DNA of 64,000 nucleotides. It comes from Herbaspirillum sp. (GTDB taxonomy: Bacteria; Pseudomonadota; Gammaproteobacteria; Burkholderiales; Burkholderiaceae_D). Location of the stretch: the NCBI RefSeq assembly GCF_017744395.1, contig NZ_JAGIBI010000001.1:372001-436000 (forward strand). The letters are read 5' to 3'. Position numbers and translations under genes: made by a program. The notes under the pieces were generated by a model. It had not been told where the DNA came from. It searched no databases and saw only the letters and a program-made list of their open reading frames with translations. This document shows, one piece after another, positions 38,617 to 48,673 of the stretch (its first letter is position 1; each line of letters starts with the position of its first letter).

Positions 38617-39051
38617 ATGAGCCTGGCCTTGACCGATGTTTTCCCGCAGGGGAATCCTTATTTGCACGCGCTCGGCGTGGAAGTGCTGGAGTACGGCGAC
38701 GACCGCGCCGTGATGGCGCTGCGCCTGAAGCCGGAATTCATGAACAGCTGGCAGGTGGCGCAGGGCGGCATCTCGATGACGCTGATGGATGTGGCGATGG
38801 GGCTGGCGGCGCGCGCCGGCGTGCCGGATGCCAAGTCGTCGGCCACGGTGGAGATGAGCAGCAGCTTCCTGCAGCCGGCCGGCCATACGGGCGACACCAT
38901 CGTCGCCCGCGGGCATACCTACCACCGTTCGACCACCATGTGCTTTTGCCAGGCCGAGCTGTGGAACGGCGACAAGCTGGTGGCCAAGGCCATGGGAACC
39001 TTCAAGCTGATCCGTCGTCTCGATATCTCCAAGAAGCTCGATCACGAGTGA
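38617..39051 (+). CDS. PaaI-type hotdog thioesterase
   Basis: 144 residues from ATG 38617. Hotdog fold with the PaaI-family WQVAQGGISMTLMDVAMGLA (the usual motif is HGG; here QGG) and SATVEMSSSFLQPAGHTGDT. It presumably hydrolyses an acyl-CoA or related thioester. The replacement of the H of HGG by Q is a small departure worth noting for activity. Confidence 0.85.
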   Translation: MSLALTDVFPQGNPYLHALGVEVLEYGDDRAVMALRLKPEFMNSWQVAQGGISMTLMDVAMGLAARAGVPDAKSSATVEMSSSFLQPAGHTGDTIVARGHTYHRSTTMCFCQAELWNGDKLVAKAMGTFKLIRRLDISKKLDHE

Positions 39052-39096
39052 TCGGGCAAGTTATTTCAGGAATTTCAGGATCGTAAAGGAGCACCA

Positions 39097-39516
39097 ATGA
39101 AAATCATCGTGGGCAATTGGGAACAATTGCGCGCCCATGCGCAGCCGATCCGCTTCGAAGTCTTTGTCGACGAACAGAACGTGCCGCCCGAGCTGGAGCT
39201 CGACGAGATGGATGCGGTGTGCGTGCATGCCGTGGCCTATGCCGAGGACGGTACGCCGCTGGCGACCGGCCGCCTGCTGCCGGACGGCCATGTGGGCCGC
39301 ATGGCGGTCTTGAAGGCGGGACGCGGCAAGGGCATCGGCGGCGCGGTGCTGCAGGCGCTGATCGGGGCGGCGCGTGCGCGCGGCGACCGGGAAGTGATCC
39401 TGAATGCCCAGACCCATGCTGAACCGTTTTATGTCGCCCATGGCTTCGCCCGCGAAGGGGAGGAGTTCATGGATGCCGGCATTCCTCACATCACCATGCG
39501 CGCCAGCCTGGCGTAA
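39097..39516 (+). CDS. GNAT family N-acetyltransferase (ElaA/YjcF-like)
   Basis: 139 residues from ATG 39097, with AAAGGAG upstream. The start IRFEVFVDEQNVPPELELDE is typical of the YjcF/ElaA group. The acetyl-CoA loop is VGRMAVLKAGRGKGIGGAVL, and AEPFYVAHGFAREGEEFMD is near the C-terminus. Substrate unknown. Confidence 0.87.
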   Translation: MKIIVGNWEQLRAHAQPIRFEVFVDEQNVPPELELDEMDAVCVHAVAYAEDGTPLATGRLLPDGHVGRMAVLKAGRGKGIGGAVLQALIGAARARGDREVILNAQTHAEPFYVAHGFAREGEEFMDAGIPHITMRASLA

Positions 39517-39523
39517 GCATCCG

Positions 39524-41140
39524 CTACTGCCGGCGCCGTCCCTGGATGGCCGCCGGCGGGCTTTCTTTCAGTTCCAGTCCCGGTTCCCGCGCATTCCCGG
39601 CCAGGCGGAAGTAGCCTAGCTGCGCGCTCAGTTCGCGCGCGTTTTCGGCCACCAGTTCGGCGGTGGTGGCGAGTTCTTCCGAGACGGCGGCATTGCGCTG
39701 GGTGGTCTGGTTGAGCTGCATCACGGCGGTGCCGATCTCTTGCGCGCTTTCTTCCTGCATGGCGGAGGACAGGGTGATCTGGTTGATTTCCCGGGAGGCC
39801 TGGCGGATGCCGTCCAGGGTGCCGTCCAGCAGGCGCTGGCTGGTTTCCTCGGCCAGGGTCACGCTTTGCCCGGCGATCTCGCTGATTTCGCGGGCGCTGT
39901 CCTGGCTGCGTTCGGCCAGTTTGCGGATTTCCATGGCCACCACCGAGAAACCGCGCCCGTGTTCGCCGGCGCGCGCCGCTTCGATGGCGGCGTTGAGCGC
40001 CAGCAGGTTGGTCTGGTAGGCGATATCGTCGATCACGCCGACTTGCTGGGCGATGCCGCGCATGGCCTGTACCGTCGATTGCACGGCGGTGCCGCTCTTG
40101 TCGGCATCGGCCGCGGCGGCCAGGGCGATCTGGTCGGTGCGGCGGGCATGTTCGCCGGTTTCCTGGATGGCGTTGCCCATGCTGGAGATGGCGGCATTGA
40201 CTTCTTCCACCGTGGCCGCCTGTTCGCTGGAGGCATGGGCCAGCGCTTGCGCGGTGGCGTTGAGCTGGCGCGAAGAGTGGCCCAGCGACTGGGTCGAGAG
40301 CGTGACGCGCTCGATGATCTGGGTCAGCCGCAGGCGCATCGATTGCATGGCGTACAACAGGCTGCCGTTGTCGTTGCGGCGCAGCCTGACGTCGATGTCG
40401 AGGTTGCCCTCGGCGATCTGGCGCACGATATGGGCGGCGTAAGCCGGTTCGCCGCCCAGTTCCCGGCGCAGGCCGGTAATGATCCATACCGCCAGGGCAA
40501 TGCCCAGCAGCAGGCTGGTGCCGGCGAGCTGCAGGGTACGCAGGCGCAGGCGGCCGTATTCGGCCAGCGCTTCGTCATAGAGGGTGCGCGTGGCTTGTTC
40601 CTGCAACTGGCCGAGCTTGGCCAGTTGGGACGCCAGCGTGGCGAGCAGGGGCGTGATCTGCGGCCAGAGCTGGTTGGCCTGGCTGACTTGGCCGGAGTCG
40701 ATCAGGCCGGTCATGCCGGCGCGCTGTTCCTGGTATTTCAGCCAGTTTTTCTCGAATTCACGGGCCGCCTGCTGTTCTTCAGCGGTCATGCCGGTGCCCA
40801 TATAGATGCGCCAGCTTTCGTTGAGGGAGGCGTCCAGCGCCTTCAGGCGGGCCAACTGCCCGGCCACTTGCTGTTGCGGCGTCAAGCCGTCGCGTCCGGG
40901 ATCGTTGGGGACGTTGAGCAGCATCAGCGCCCGGCCCATGACATCCCGGTTGAGGTACAGCGCATCGCGCACCTTGGCGATCTGAACCAGGCTCAGGGTG
41001 CGGTCTTCATAAACGTCTTTCAGCTTGTCGTTGCTGGAGGCGATGCCCAGCATGCCGTACCAGGCCACCAGCACCACAATGGCGCACAGCACCGCGACCA
41101 GGATTCCCAGGCGGGCGGTGACTGTCAGTTTGCGTTGCAC
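39524..41140 (-). CDS. Methyl-accepting chemotaxis protein
   Basis: 538 residues. An N-terminal helix ([20 protein letters not shown]), a periplasmic four-helix-bundle-type ligand domain (about 33-190, [20 protein letters not shown]), a second helix ([20 protein letters not shown]), HAMP, and the signalling hairpin with [20 protein letters not shown]. It reports to CheW/CheA at the pole. The C-terminus is short and ends GRRRQ with no NWETF-like CheR-binding pentapeptide, so it probably depends on other receptors for methylation. Convergent with the GNAT gene, which ends 8 bases away. Confidence 0.92.
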   Translation of the reverse strand: MQRKLTVTARLGILVAVLCAIVVLVAWYGMLGIASSNDKLKDVYEDRTLSLVQIAKVRDALYLNRDVMGRALMLLNVPNDPGRDGLTPQQQVAGQLARLKALDASLNESWRIYMGTGMTAEEQQAAREFEKNWLKYQEQRAGMTGLIDSGQVSQANQLWPQITPLLATLASQLAKLGQLQEQATRTLYDEALAEYGRLRLRTLQLAGTSLLLGIALAVWIITGLRRELGGEPAYAAHIVRQIAEGNLDIDVRLRRNDNGSLLYAMQSMRLRLTQIIERVTLSTQSLGHSSRQLNATAQALAHASSEQAATVEEVNAAISSMGNAIQETGEHARRTDQIALAAAADADKSGTAVQSTVQAMRGIAQQVGVIDDIAYQTNLLALNAAIEAARAGEHGRGFSVVAMEIRKLAERSQDSAREISEIAGQSVTLAEETSQRLLDGTLDGIRQASREINQITLSSAMQEESAQEIGTAVMQLNQTTQRNAAVSEELATTAELVAENARELSAQLGYFRLAGNAREPGLELKESPPAAIQGRRRQ

Positions 41141-41442
41141 AATGCTTTCCTCGCTATTTTTGCTCGATTCGTACTATAACGAACTTACTGCGGTGCAAAA
41201 GGAGGAATAGGCCGGGATGGGGCGCCTTTTTGCTGCAGATGTGGTTTCCCACAATACCGGAGGGGAGGCCCCTGATTCATACTTGCGCCCGAACCGGAGA
41301 GGAGGAGTCTCCCGGACAAAAACGAAGCCAGGGCGGACGACGCATGAACCCGCCGATGGCCGGCGGCTTGCCGGGCGCGGAAGCGCCATGCGCCATATGT
41401 CAGGCGGCAGGCTGGAAATTGATGTTTTTTGGAGAATGAAAA
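41141..41442. other. Divergent spacer between the chemoreceptor and dctA
   Basis: 302 bases. AT-rich in its first 50 bases (GTACTATAACGAAC, a possible promoter for one or both genes), then GC-rich. It holds one short frame described separately (41344-41439). No terminator or known riboswitch is seen. Confidence 0.5.
41344..41439 (+). CDS. Possible 31-aa upstream peptide of dctA
   Basis: ATG 41344 reads MNPPMAGGLPGAEAPCAICQ and 11 more residues to TGA 41437-41439, ending four bases before the dctA start; the dctA ribosome site GGAGA lies in its last codons. The Cys pair CAIC is notable. There is no good ribosome site of its own. It may be a leader peptide coupled to dctA or a chance frame. 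Confidence 0.25.
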   Translation: MNPPMAGGLPGAEAPCAICQAAGWKLMFFGE

Positions 41443-42765
41443 ATGACGGCGAAACAGCCTGTATATAAGTCGCTTTACTTCCAGGTTCTGGTGGCGATCG
41501 TGATCGGCGTGCTGCTGGGGCACTTCTACCCATCCACCGGCGAAGCCATGAAACCGCTCGGCGACGGTTTCGTCAAGCTGATCAAGATGATCATCGCGCC
41601 GGTGATCTTTTGTACCGTCGTGACCGGCATCGCCGGCATGGAAGACATGAAGAAGGTCGGCAAGACCGGCGGCCTGGCCCTGCTGTACTTTGAAATCGTC
41701 AGCACCGTGGCGCTGATCATCGGCCTGGTGCTGGTCAACGTGCTCAAGCCCGGCGTGGGCATGAACATCGACCCGACCACGCTCGATACCAAGGCGATCG
41801 CTTCCTATACTGCTCCCGGCAAGCTGGGTTCGATCACCGATTTCATCATGAGCATCATCCCCAGCAGCATGTTCGATGCCTTCGCCAAGGGCGACGTGCT
41901 GCAGGTGCTGCTGGTGGCGGTGTTGTTCGGTTTCGCGCTGCACAAGTTCGGCGGCCGCGGCACCCTGGTGTTCGACTTCATCGAAAAGATCTCGCACGTG
42001 CTGTTCTCGGTGGTCGGCACCATCATGAAGGTGGCCCCGATCGGCGCATTCGGCGCGATGTCGTTCACCATCGGCAAGTACGGCGTGGGTTCGCTGTTCT
42101 CGCTGGCCAAGCTGATGGGCACCTTCTACCTGACCTGCCTGCTGTTCATCTTCGTGGTGCTGGGCATCATCACCCGCCTGCACGGCTTCTCGATCTGGAA
42201 GTTCGTCAAGTACATCAAGGAAGAACTGCTGATCGTGCTGGGCACTTCGTCGTCGGAATCGGTGCTGCCGCGCATGCTGGCCAAGATGGAAAACGCCGGC
42301 GCCAAGAAGACCGTGGTCGGCCTGGTGATCCCCACCGGCTACTCGTTCAACCTGGACGGCACCGCGATCTACCTGACCATGGCGGCCGTCTTCATCGCCC
42401 AGGCGACCAACACGCCGATGACTTTCGTGCAGGAACTGACCCTGCTGGCGGTGCTGCTGCTGACTTCCAAGGGCGCGGCCGGCATCACCGGTTCGGGCTT
42501 CATCGTGCTGGCGGCGACGCTGTCGGCGGTGGGCCACCTGCCGGTGGCGGGCCTGGCGCTGATCCTGGGCATCGACCGTTTCATGTCCGAAGCGCGCGCA
42601 TTGACCAACACCATCGGCAACGGCGTGGCGACCCTGGTTGTGGCGAAGTGGAGTGGAGAGCTGGATGACAAGCGCCTGCAGGCGGCGCTGAACAATGAAA
42701 CCAGCGAGGAGGCAAGTGCACCGGAAGCCGTGCTGAACCGTACGGAATCCAAGATGCACCATTAA
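41443..42765 (+). CDS. dctA: C4-dicarboxylate transport protein DctA
   Basis: 440 residues, normal for the glutamate/aspartate:cation symporter family. Eight helices plus two hairpin loops. The family motifs are present: [38 protein letters not shown] (serine-rich loop HP1), [18 protein letters not shown] and [20 protein letters not shown] (HP2). It takes up succinate, fumarate and malate with protons. No DctB/DctD two-component genes are adjacent. A strong terminator follows. Confidence 0.95.
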   Translation: MTAKQPVYKSLYFQVLVAIVIGVLLGHFYPSTGEAMKPLGDGFVKLIKMIIAPVIFCTVVTGIAGMEDMKKVGKTGGLALLYFEIVSTVALIIGLVLVNVLKPGVGMNIDPTTLDTKAIASYTAPGKLGSITDFIMSIIPSSMFDAFAKGDVLQVLLVAVLFGFALHKFGGRGTLVFDFIEKISHVLFSVVGTIMKVAPIGAFGAMSFTIGKYGVGSLFSLAKLMGTFYLTCLLFIFVVLGIITRLHGFSIWKFVKYIKEELLIVLGTSSSESVLPRMLAKMENAGAKKTVVGLVIPTGYSFNLDGTAIYLTMAAVFIAQATNTPMTFVQELTLLAVLLLTSKGAAGITGSGFIVLAATLSAVGHLPVAGLALILGIDRFMSEARALTNTIGNGVATLVVAKWSGELDDKRLQAALNNETSEEASAPEAVLNRTESKMHH

Positions 42766-42839
42766 TTAAAGAGCGATTCCCGGACGGGGCCGGTGCAGGA
42801 AACGCAGGAAATGGCCCCGCCGGGATTGCCGGCAAGCGG

Positions 42840-42870
42840 AAAAGCGGACTTCGGTCCGCTTTTCTTTTTT
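42840..42870 (+). terminator. Terminator of dctA
   Basis: AGCGGAC (42843-42849), UUCG-type loop TTCG, GTCCGCT (42854-42860), followed by TTTCTTTTTT. A textbook intrinsic terminator 75 bases after dctA. Confidence 0.9.
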
Positions 42871-42897
42871 GTGCAGCGCCAACGGGCAGGGCGCAGG

Positions 42898-42932
42898 CGA
42901 AAAAAAAGCCCACGACCTTGCGGTGTGGGCTT
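42898..42932 (-). terminator. Terminator of the NRDE/DUF4936/ygfZ transcript
   Basis: On the minus strand AGCCCAC and GTGGGCT (42931-42907) form a stem followed by a run of eight Ts (about 42906-42899). It lies about 150 bases downstream of the NRDE gene. Confidence 0.75.
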
Positions 42933-43079
42933 GAATCCAATTCTTTAAGGAGGAAATTGGAGGAGACAGGTGTGACTTTACTGCTGCGCATCAAATCAGG
43001 CCAATTTATCTTTCAAATATCAGATATATGGTTTTTTTATTTCATGCGGGAAAGCCGATCGTGTCTCCCGGCCGCGCCA

Positions 43080-43916
43080 TCAACGCGCGCCAGCCGCCTT
43101 GTCATCCTCTATAGCCGCCTGCACGCTGGGTTTGCAGGGAATCTTGCACTTGGCGTCGGTCGCCGGCTCGGCCGCATAATGCACCGCCATCGGGTCGATC
43201 ACATGTTCGGTCAGCAACGGTTCGCCCACGATGGGTACGCGCAACACGCTGGAGCAGCGGGTGCCGTATTCGGGCGAACGGATAAAGATCGGCGAGAGCA
43301 TGCGTTCCTTTTCCAGGCCGACGCCGGTATCGGGCAGGCGGCAGTCGTTGGCGCGGGTGGCATCGGTCAGCATTTCGAAGAAAGTCTCTTCCGGCGCGCC
43401 CTGGCACAACAGGCTGGCGAATTGCGCCTTGGCCCGCGTGACCTTGGGCCAGGGCGAGTCGAGCAAGGCATTGGACAGGCCGTAGACGCCATACTCCAGC
43501 GGTTTGCCGTTGCGCGCGTCTTCCTGGCCGCGGTTGGAATACCACAGCATGCTGTCGCGGTCGCCGACCAGCAGGTTGAAGCCGTTGAAGCGCTGGGCGC
43601 CGGCTTCGATGTGTCGGATGTATTCGTCCGGGGCCATGCTGCCGGTAAGATAATCGGACACCAGCAGGCCGCGGGTGGGGGCGTCGGTGCGGCGTTCGGC
43701 CGGCGAGCGCACATTGGTCAGGGCGGCGAAGCGGCCGTCGCGGGTGGTGCCCAGCCAGGTGCCGCCGCCTTGCAGGTCGCGGCCGGCGAACACTTGCGGG
43801 TAATCGCTCCACCAGCCGGCATCGGCGGCCGGGCGGGCATAGAACTCGTCACGGTTGGCCGCCAGGATCAGCGGCATGCCGGGGATGACTTTCCAGGCGA
43901 AGATGATCAGGCACAT
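43080..43916 (-). CDS. NRDE/TANGO2 family protein
   Basis: 278 residues. MCLIIFAWKV starts with Cys2, and PLILAANRDEFYARP contains the family NRDE motif; ALTNVRSPAE, GLLVSDYL and YGVYGLSNALLDSPWPKV are further family blocks. The N-terminal Cys recalls Ntn-hydrolases. Eukaryotic TANGO2 is linked to haem or lipid metabolism; the bacterial role is unknown. The C-terminal end (AKCKIPCKPSVQAAIEDD) is an unusual cysteine-containing extension. It overlaps the upstream DUF4936 gene by 10 bases. Confidence 0.87.
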   Translation of the reverse strand: MCLIIFAWKVIPGMPLILAANRDEFYARPAADAGWWSDYPQVFAGRDLQGGGTWLGTTRDGRFAALTNVRSPAERRTDAPTRGLLVSDYLTGSMAPDEYIRHIEAGAQRFNGFNLLVGDRDSMLWYSNRGQEDARNGKPLEYGVYGLSNALLDSPWPKVTRAKAQFASLLCQGAPEETFFEMLTDATRANDCRLPDTGVGLEKERMLSPIFIRSPEYGTRCSSVLRVPIVGEPLLTEHVIDPMAVHYAAEPATDAKCKIPCKPSVQAAIEDDKAAGAR

Positions 43917-44206
43917 GGGGCGACATCCTCGAAACGTTCCACATGGCGCGGCCCGTCCAGCAGGGCGGGAATGCCGGCTTCGGCAAGCGCCTGTTCCAGC
44001 GTGTGGCTGAAGTCGCCTTCGCGGCCGGATGGCAGGTGTTCGTAGACCTCCATCCAGGTTTGCAGGCCGTCTTGTTCGCCCGGCCTGCGTTTGAGCTTGC
44101 CGGCGATGCCGAAGCGGGCCTGCAGCATGGCCTGCACGGCGCCGAGCTTGTCCTGCAGCGCCTGCGTTTGCACGGAGCGGACGCGGTAGTAAATATAGAG
44201 ATCCAT
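43907..44206 (-). CDS. DUF4936 family protein
   Basis: 99 residues. MDLYIYYRVRSVQTQALQDK and the end HVERFEDVAPCA match the small betaproteobacterial DUF4936 family (ferredoxin-like alpha/beta fold predicted, no catalytic motif). Its start is 33 bases after ygfZ and its end overlaps the NRDE gene, so the three are an operon. Function unknown. Confidence 0.8.
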   Translation of the reverse strand: MDLYIYYRVRSVQTQALQDKLGAVQAMLQARFGIAGKLKRRPGEQDGLQTWMEVYEHLPSGREGDFSHTLEQALAEAGIPALLDGPRHVERFEDVAPCA

Positions 44207-44239
44207 GGCCTGGCCTTCGGGCGTGGGCGCGTTGTCCGC

Positions 44240-45304
44240 TTATTGCGGATCGGCCAGTTCGTAGGGCAGGTCGTGGAAATGCAGGGCCGGGCCGCCGGCC
44301 GAACCCAGGTGCACCGGGCCGTCGGCTGCCGCCAGCTTCATTTCCACCAAGGCCAGTGCTTGTCCGGCGCCGGTCGCCTCGGCATTGACCACCATGCCGC
44401 AGGGCTGCTCCGGATCGGCGCTGGAAAACACTTCATTGCCGGCCGCCGCGGCGTCGCTGTCGATGGTTGCCAGCAAGGTGCGGCGTTTGAGCTTGCCGAG
44501 ATACTGGCTGCGCGCCACGATTTCCTGGCCGGGATAGCAGCCTTTCTTGAAATTGACGCCGCCGATCAGTTCGAAGTTGACCATCTGCGGGACGAACTGC
44601 TCCTGCGTCGGCAAGGTAATCTGCGGTACGCCGGCGCGGATGTCGGACAGGCGCCATGCCTGCGGGCCGGCCGGCGCCAGGTGCTGGCTCAGTCTGGGCC
44701 AGGCGGCGATGACGATTTCCGGCGTGGTGACCCATTGGTAGCGGGCGCTGCCGGCGGCGTCGGCCACGCGGATCAGCGTGCCGTTGGCGTTGTCGATCTT
44801 GGCGTAGGGTTCGGCCGGCAGCACCGGGTACCATTCGGCCAGCGAGTTTTTTGCCGCCGGGCCGGCCAGGCCGATGATGGCGGTATTGGCGCCCTGGTCG
44901 GACAGCTTGGCCTTGGCGCGCATGACGAACATTTGCAGGCGCTTCTGGATCGCAGCCTGCAGCGGGCGCGGCAATTGCAGGAAAATGAACTCGGGATTGC
45001 GCCACATCAGGAAGCTGGCCAGCAGCCGCCCCTTGGGCGAGCAATAGCCGGCCAGGCGGGCAGCCGAGGTGTCCAGGCGCTGGACGTCGTTGGTGAGCTG
45101 GCTGTGCAGGAAGCTGGCGGCATCGTCGCCGGATACGCCGATCAGTCCCAAGCCGGTCAGCGGCGCCATGAAGCTTTCCAGGCTTGCCGGCGCGGGAGCG
45201 GCGGCGCCAAAGCCGAGCAGTTCGGCGCCGTCGGCGTCGAATTGCGCGCCTTGTCGTTTCAGGAAGTCGAGCCAGACGGAGGTCGAGGCGGTCAGTTCGG
45301 TCAT
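44240..45304 (-). CDS. ygfZ: Folate-binding protein YgfZ (Fe-S cluster assembly/repair)
   Basis: 354 residues from ATG 45304. GcvT-like fold; diagnostic motif KKGCYPGQEIVARSQYLGKL, where the Cys and K-G-C-Y-x-G-Q-E are strictly conserved in YgfZ. It helps maintain certain Fe-S enzymes in a folate-dependent way. Divergent from mltG, with 149 bases between the starts. Confidence 0.92.
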   Translation of the reverse strand: MTELTASTSVWLDFLKRQGAQFDADGAELLGFGAAAPAPASLESFMAPLTGLGLIGVSGDDAASFLHSQLTNDVQRLDTSAARLAGYCSPKGRLLASFLMWRNPEFIFLQLPRPLQAAIQKRLQMFVMRAKAKLSDQGANTAIIGLAGPAAKNSLAEWYPVLPAEPYAKIDNANGTLIRVADAAGSARYQWVTTPEIVIAAWPRLSQHLAPAGPQAWRLSDIRAGVPQITLPTQEQFVPQMVNFELIGGVNFKKGCYPGQEIVARSQYLGKLKRRTLLATIDSDAAAAGNEVFSSADPEQPCGMVVNAEATGAGQALALVEMKLAAADGPVHLGSAGGPALHFHDLPYELADPQ

Positions 45305-45453
45305 AAATAGTTTACGTGTGCTTGTGTTGCCTGCTGAAAAGCGCAGGGGTGGCAGGGAGATTAGGCAACTGCCGTGCCAGCGATTATCATTGATGCCTCG
45401 ATTATAGTGATGTCCGAAAAAACGCGTCAGGAAACAGGGATTTTGCATTTGGT

Positions 45454-46434
45454 ATGAAGAAGTTACTTGCGGCATTACTCGTGCTGGCGGCCCTGGTGGC
45501 GGCGGCCGGCGTCTATTGGTCCAAGCAGCCCATCGTCGATGCGAGCGGGCAGGTCATCGCCTTCACCATCACGCCGGGCAGCGGCGTATCGGGTTCGGCG
45601 CAGCAGATCGCGGCGGCGGGCGTGCCGATCAATCCCGACCTGTTCGCCCTTTATGCGCGCCTGAGCGGCGAGGGCGGCCGCATCAAGGCCGGCAGCTATG
45701 AACTCAAACCCGGCTACACGCCGGCCCGCCTGCTGCAGCAACTGGTGCGCGGCGAATTCGCCCAGGAGGCCCTGACCGTGATCGAAGGCTGGAGCTTCAA
45801 GCAGATGCGCCGCGCCATCGCCGAGCAGCCGGCCCTCAAGCATGACACCATCACCTGGACCGACCAGCAGGTGCTGGCCAAGCTGACCACCGAATACACC
45901 TATCCGGAAGGCCTGTTCTTCCCCGATACCTATCTGTTCGCCAAGGGCGCGAGCGACATGCAGATCTACAAGCAGGCATTCGCCCTGATGAACAAGAAAC
46001 TGAACGAAGCCTGGAGCAAGCGCGACCTGTCGCTGCCGTACCGCACGCCTTACGAGGCGCTGACCATGGCCTCGATCGTGGAAAAGGAAACCGGCCAGAA
46101 GTCCGAACGCGGCATGGTGGCCGGGGTGTTCGTCAACCGCCTGAAGACGGGCATGCTGCTGCAGACCGACCCGACCGTGATCTACGGCATGGGCGAGCGC
46201 TACCAGGGCAAGATCCGCAAGGCCGACCTGCTGGCCGATACGCCCTACAACACCTACACCCGCGCCGGCCTGCCGCCCACGCCGATCGCCTTGCCCGGCG
46301 CCGCCTCGCTGGCGGCGGCGATGAACCCGGACAAGACCGAAGCCTTATACTTCGTCGCGCGCGGCGACGGCACCAGCCATTTTTCGAGCAGCCTCACCGA
46401 ACACAACCAGGCCGTCAACCGCTACCAGCGTTGA
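45454..46434 (+). CDS. mltG: Endolytic peptidoglycan transglycosylase MltG
   Basis: 326 residues. One N-terminal membrane helix ([20 protein letters not shown]), a LysM-like subdomain, and the YceG/MltG catalytic region [20 protein letters not shown] with the essential Glu, followed by [11 protein letters not shown] and [18 protein letters not shown]. It cuts nascent peptidoglycan strands in the periplasm. The order mltG-tmk-holB is conserved in many proteobacteria. Confidence 0.95.
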   Translation: MKKLLAALLVLAALVAAAGVYWSKQPIVDASGQVIAFTITPGSGVSGSAQQIAAAGVPINPDLFALYARLSGEGGRIKAGSYELKPGYTPARLLQQLVRGEFAQEALTVIEGWSFKQMRRAIAEQPALKHDTITWTDQQVLAKLTTEYTYPEGLFFPDTYLFAKGASDMQIYKQAFALMNKKLNEAWSKRDLSLPYRTPYEALTMASIVEKETGQKSERGMVAGVFVNRLKTGMLLQTDPTVIYGMGERYQGKIRKADLLADTPYNTYTRAGLPPTPIALPGAASLAAAMNPDKTEALYFVARGDGTSHFSSSLTEHNQAVNRYQR

Positions 46435-46465
46435 CCCCCTTACTTATTTCTTCAGCGATTCCTTC

Positions 46466-47074
46466 ATGGCATCTGGCAAATTCATTACCTTCGAAGGCAT
46501 CGACGGCGCCGGCAAGTCGACGCATATCGCTTTCGTCACCGAGCAACTGCGCGCGCGCGGCCTGACCGTGGTCGCCACCCGCGAGCCGGGCGGCACCGAA
46601 CTGGGCGAACGGCTGCGCGAACTGCTGCTGCACCAGAAAATGCACCTGGAAACCGAAGCCTTGCTGATGTTCGCCGCCCGCCGCGAACACCTGGCGCAGG
46701 TGATCGAACCGGCGCTGGCGCGCGGCGACTGGGTGATTTCCGACCGCTTCACCGACGCCAGCTTCGCCTACCAGGGCGGCGGCCGCAAATTGCCGCTGGA
46801 CAAGCTCGATGCGCTGGAACGCTGGGTTCATCCGCACCTGCAGCCGGACCTGACGCTGCTGTTCGACGTGCCGCTGGAAGTGGCGCGCGCGCGCCTGGAT
46901 GCCGAGCGCACGCCGGACAAGTTCGAACAGGAAAAGGCTGACTTCTTCGCCGCCACCCGCGCCGAATACCTGCGCCGCGCCGCCGAATTCCCGGCGCGGT
47001 TCCGCATCATCGACTCCACGCGGCCCATTCCCGAGATCCGGGACGAGCTGCGCGGCATCGTCGCGGCCCTGTGA
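46466..47074 (+). CDS. tmk: Thymidylate kinase
   Basis: 202 residues. P-loop [11 protein letters not shown] at 8-18, [17 protein letters not shown], the DR motif in [18 protein letters not shown] and the LID region [15 protein letters not shown]. It phosphorylates dTMP to dTDP. Between mltG and holB, as is usual. Confidence 0.95.
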   Translation: MASGKFITFEGIDGAGKSTHIAFVTEQLRARGLTVVATREPGGTELGERLRELLLHQKMHLETEALLMFAARREHLAQVIEPALARGDWVISDRFTDASFAYQGGGRKLPLDKLDALERWVHPHLQPDLTLLFDVPLEVARARLDAERTPDKFEQEKADFFAATRAEYLRRAAEFPARFRIIDSTRPIPEIRDELRGIVAAL

Positions 47075-47086
47075 GATTGCCATTCC

Positions 47087-48124
47087 ATGAGTACACCCGC
47101 TAATTCATCGCTGCTGCCCTGGCAGGACGAGAGCTGGAAGCAGTTGCAGCAACTGCGCGAACGCCTGCCGCACGCCTTGCTGTTCTACGGCGCGCAAGGC
47201 ACTGGCAAGACCGCCTTCGTCGAAGCCTTCGCCAAGTCGCTGCTGTGCGAAGCGCCCACGCCCGAGGCGCATGCCTGCGGCGCCTGCGCTTCCTGCAACT
47301 GGTTCGAGCAATACAACCATCCCGACTACCGCCGCGTGCGGCCCGAGGCGCTGGAAGACGAGATCGCCGACGACGAGGGCGGCGAGGAAAAGAAGGGCGC
47401 CAAGGCCAGCAAGACGCCTTCCAAGGAAATCAAGATCGACCAGATCCGCGCGCTGGCCGATTTCATGAACGTCTCGACCCACCGTTCCGGCTTGCGCGTG
47501 GTGATGCTGTATCCGGCCGAGGCGCTCAATACCGCCGCCGCCAACGCCTTGCTCAAGACGCTGGAAGAACCGCCGCCGGGCACCATGTTCCTGCTGCTGT
47601 CGAACCGCCTCGACCGCCTGCTGCCGACCATCCTCTCGCGCTGCCGCAAGTTCGCCTTGCCGGCGCCGCCGCGGGACGTCGCATTGGCCTGGCTCAAGGC
47701 GCAGGGCGTCAAGGATGCCGATGCCTGGCTGGCCGAGCAGGGCGGCGCGCCGCTGGCGGCATTGGAAGCGGCCCAGGGCGACAGCCGCGAGATCCTGGAC
47801 GAACTGCTGCGCCACCTGGCCCAGCCCGGCGTGGACGGCGCCTTGCGCACGGCCGACAAGCTGCAGAAGGCGCCGGTGTCGGAGCTGGTCGGCTGGGTGC
47901 AGCGCTGGCTGTACGACCTGTTCTCGCTGAAATCGACCGGCCAGATCCGCTATTACCCGCGTTATGCGAAGGAGCTGGGCCGGCTGGCCGAGCGCGCGGA
48001 CGCCATCGCCATCTCGCGCGCCATCAAGGGCATGGGCGAGCGCCGCGCCATCGCCGACCATCCGCTGTCGGCCAAGCTGTTCATCGAAGAGATGCTGATC
48101 GACTATGCCGGCCTGTTCGACTGA
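47087..48124 (+). CDS. holB: DNA polymerase III delta' subunit
   Basis: 345 residues. AAA+ clamp-loader fold: LLFYGAQGTGKTAFVEAFAK, a four-Cys zinc module (CGACASCNWFEQYNHPD preceded by an upstream Cys), ALNTAAANALLKTLEEPPPG and LLSNRLDRLLPTILSRCRKF (the SRC motif). A lysine-rich insertion at about 100-115 (EEKKGAKASKTPSKEIK) is longer than in E. coli. Works in the clamp loader with HolA and DnaX. Confidence 0.94.
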   Translation: MSTPANSSLLPWQDESWKQLQQLRERLPHALLFYGAQGTGKTAFVEAFAKSLLCEAPTPEAHACGACASCNWFEQYNHPDYRRVRPEALEDEIADDEGGEEKKGAKASKTPSKEIKIDQIRALADFMNVSTHRSGLRVVMLYPAEALNTAAANALLKTLEEPPPGTMFLLLSNRLDRLLPTILSRCRKFALPAPPRDVALAWLKAQGVKDADAWLAEQGGAPLAALEAAQGDSREILDELLRHLAQPGVDGALRTADKLQKAPVSELVGWVQRWLYDLFSLKSTGQIRYYPRYAKELGRLAERADAIAISRAIKGMGERRAIADHPLSAKLFIEEMLIDYAGLFD

Positions 48125-48160
48125 ACCGGCCGGTTTTCCTGTTTTCCCCTTATTTGCATC

Positions 48161-48667
48161 ATGACCGCTTCCCACTACACCCATCGCCTGGCCGTGCAGG
48201 CCGACCTGCCGGCCATCGTCGCCATCTATAACAGCACCATCGCCTCGCGCCAGGTCACGGCCGATACCGAACCGGTCTCCGTCCAGTCGCGCCAGGCCTG
48301 GTTCGACGAGCACCAGCCGGAGCGGCGCCCGCTGTGGGTGGCCGAGCGCGACGGCGAAATCATCGGCTGGCTGTCTTATTCCAATTTCTACGGCCGCCCG
48401 GCCTATGCCGGTACCGCTGAACTGTCGGTCTACCTGCACGAAAAGGCGCGCGGCCAGGGCCTGGGACGCTACTTCCTGGAGCAGGCCATCGCCCATGCGC
48501 CGCAGATCAAGGTGCATACGCTCTTGGGCTTCATCTTCGGCCACAACGGTCCCAGCCTGAAGCTGTTCGGCGCGCTGGGCTTCGAGCAATGGGGCCACTT
48601 GCCGCGCGTGGCGACGCTGGATGGCGTCGAGCGCGACCTGGTGATCCTGGGCAAGCGGCTGGGATAA
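48161..48667 (+). CDS. GNAT N-acetyltransferase, phosphinothricin acetyltransferase-like
   Basis: 168 residues. LAVQADLPAIVAIYNSTIAS near the start and PLWVAERDGEIIGWLSYSNF, ELSVYLHEKARGQGLGRYFL (acetyl-CoA loop) and FIFGHNGPSLKLFGALGFEQ are typical of the Pat/YncA group. Substrates include L-methionine derivatives and phosphinothricin-like compounds. Seven bases upstream of the regB-like gene. Confidence 0.87.
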   Translation: MTASHYTHRLAVQADLPAIVAIYNSTIASRQVTADTEPVSVQSRQAWFDEHQPERRPLWVAERDGEIIGWLSYSNFYGRPAYAGTAELSVYLHEKARGQGLGRYFLEQAIAHAPQIKVHTLLGFIFGHNGPSLKLFGALGFEQWGHLPRVATLDGVERDLVILGKRLG

Positions 48668-48673
48668 ACCACG

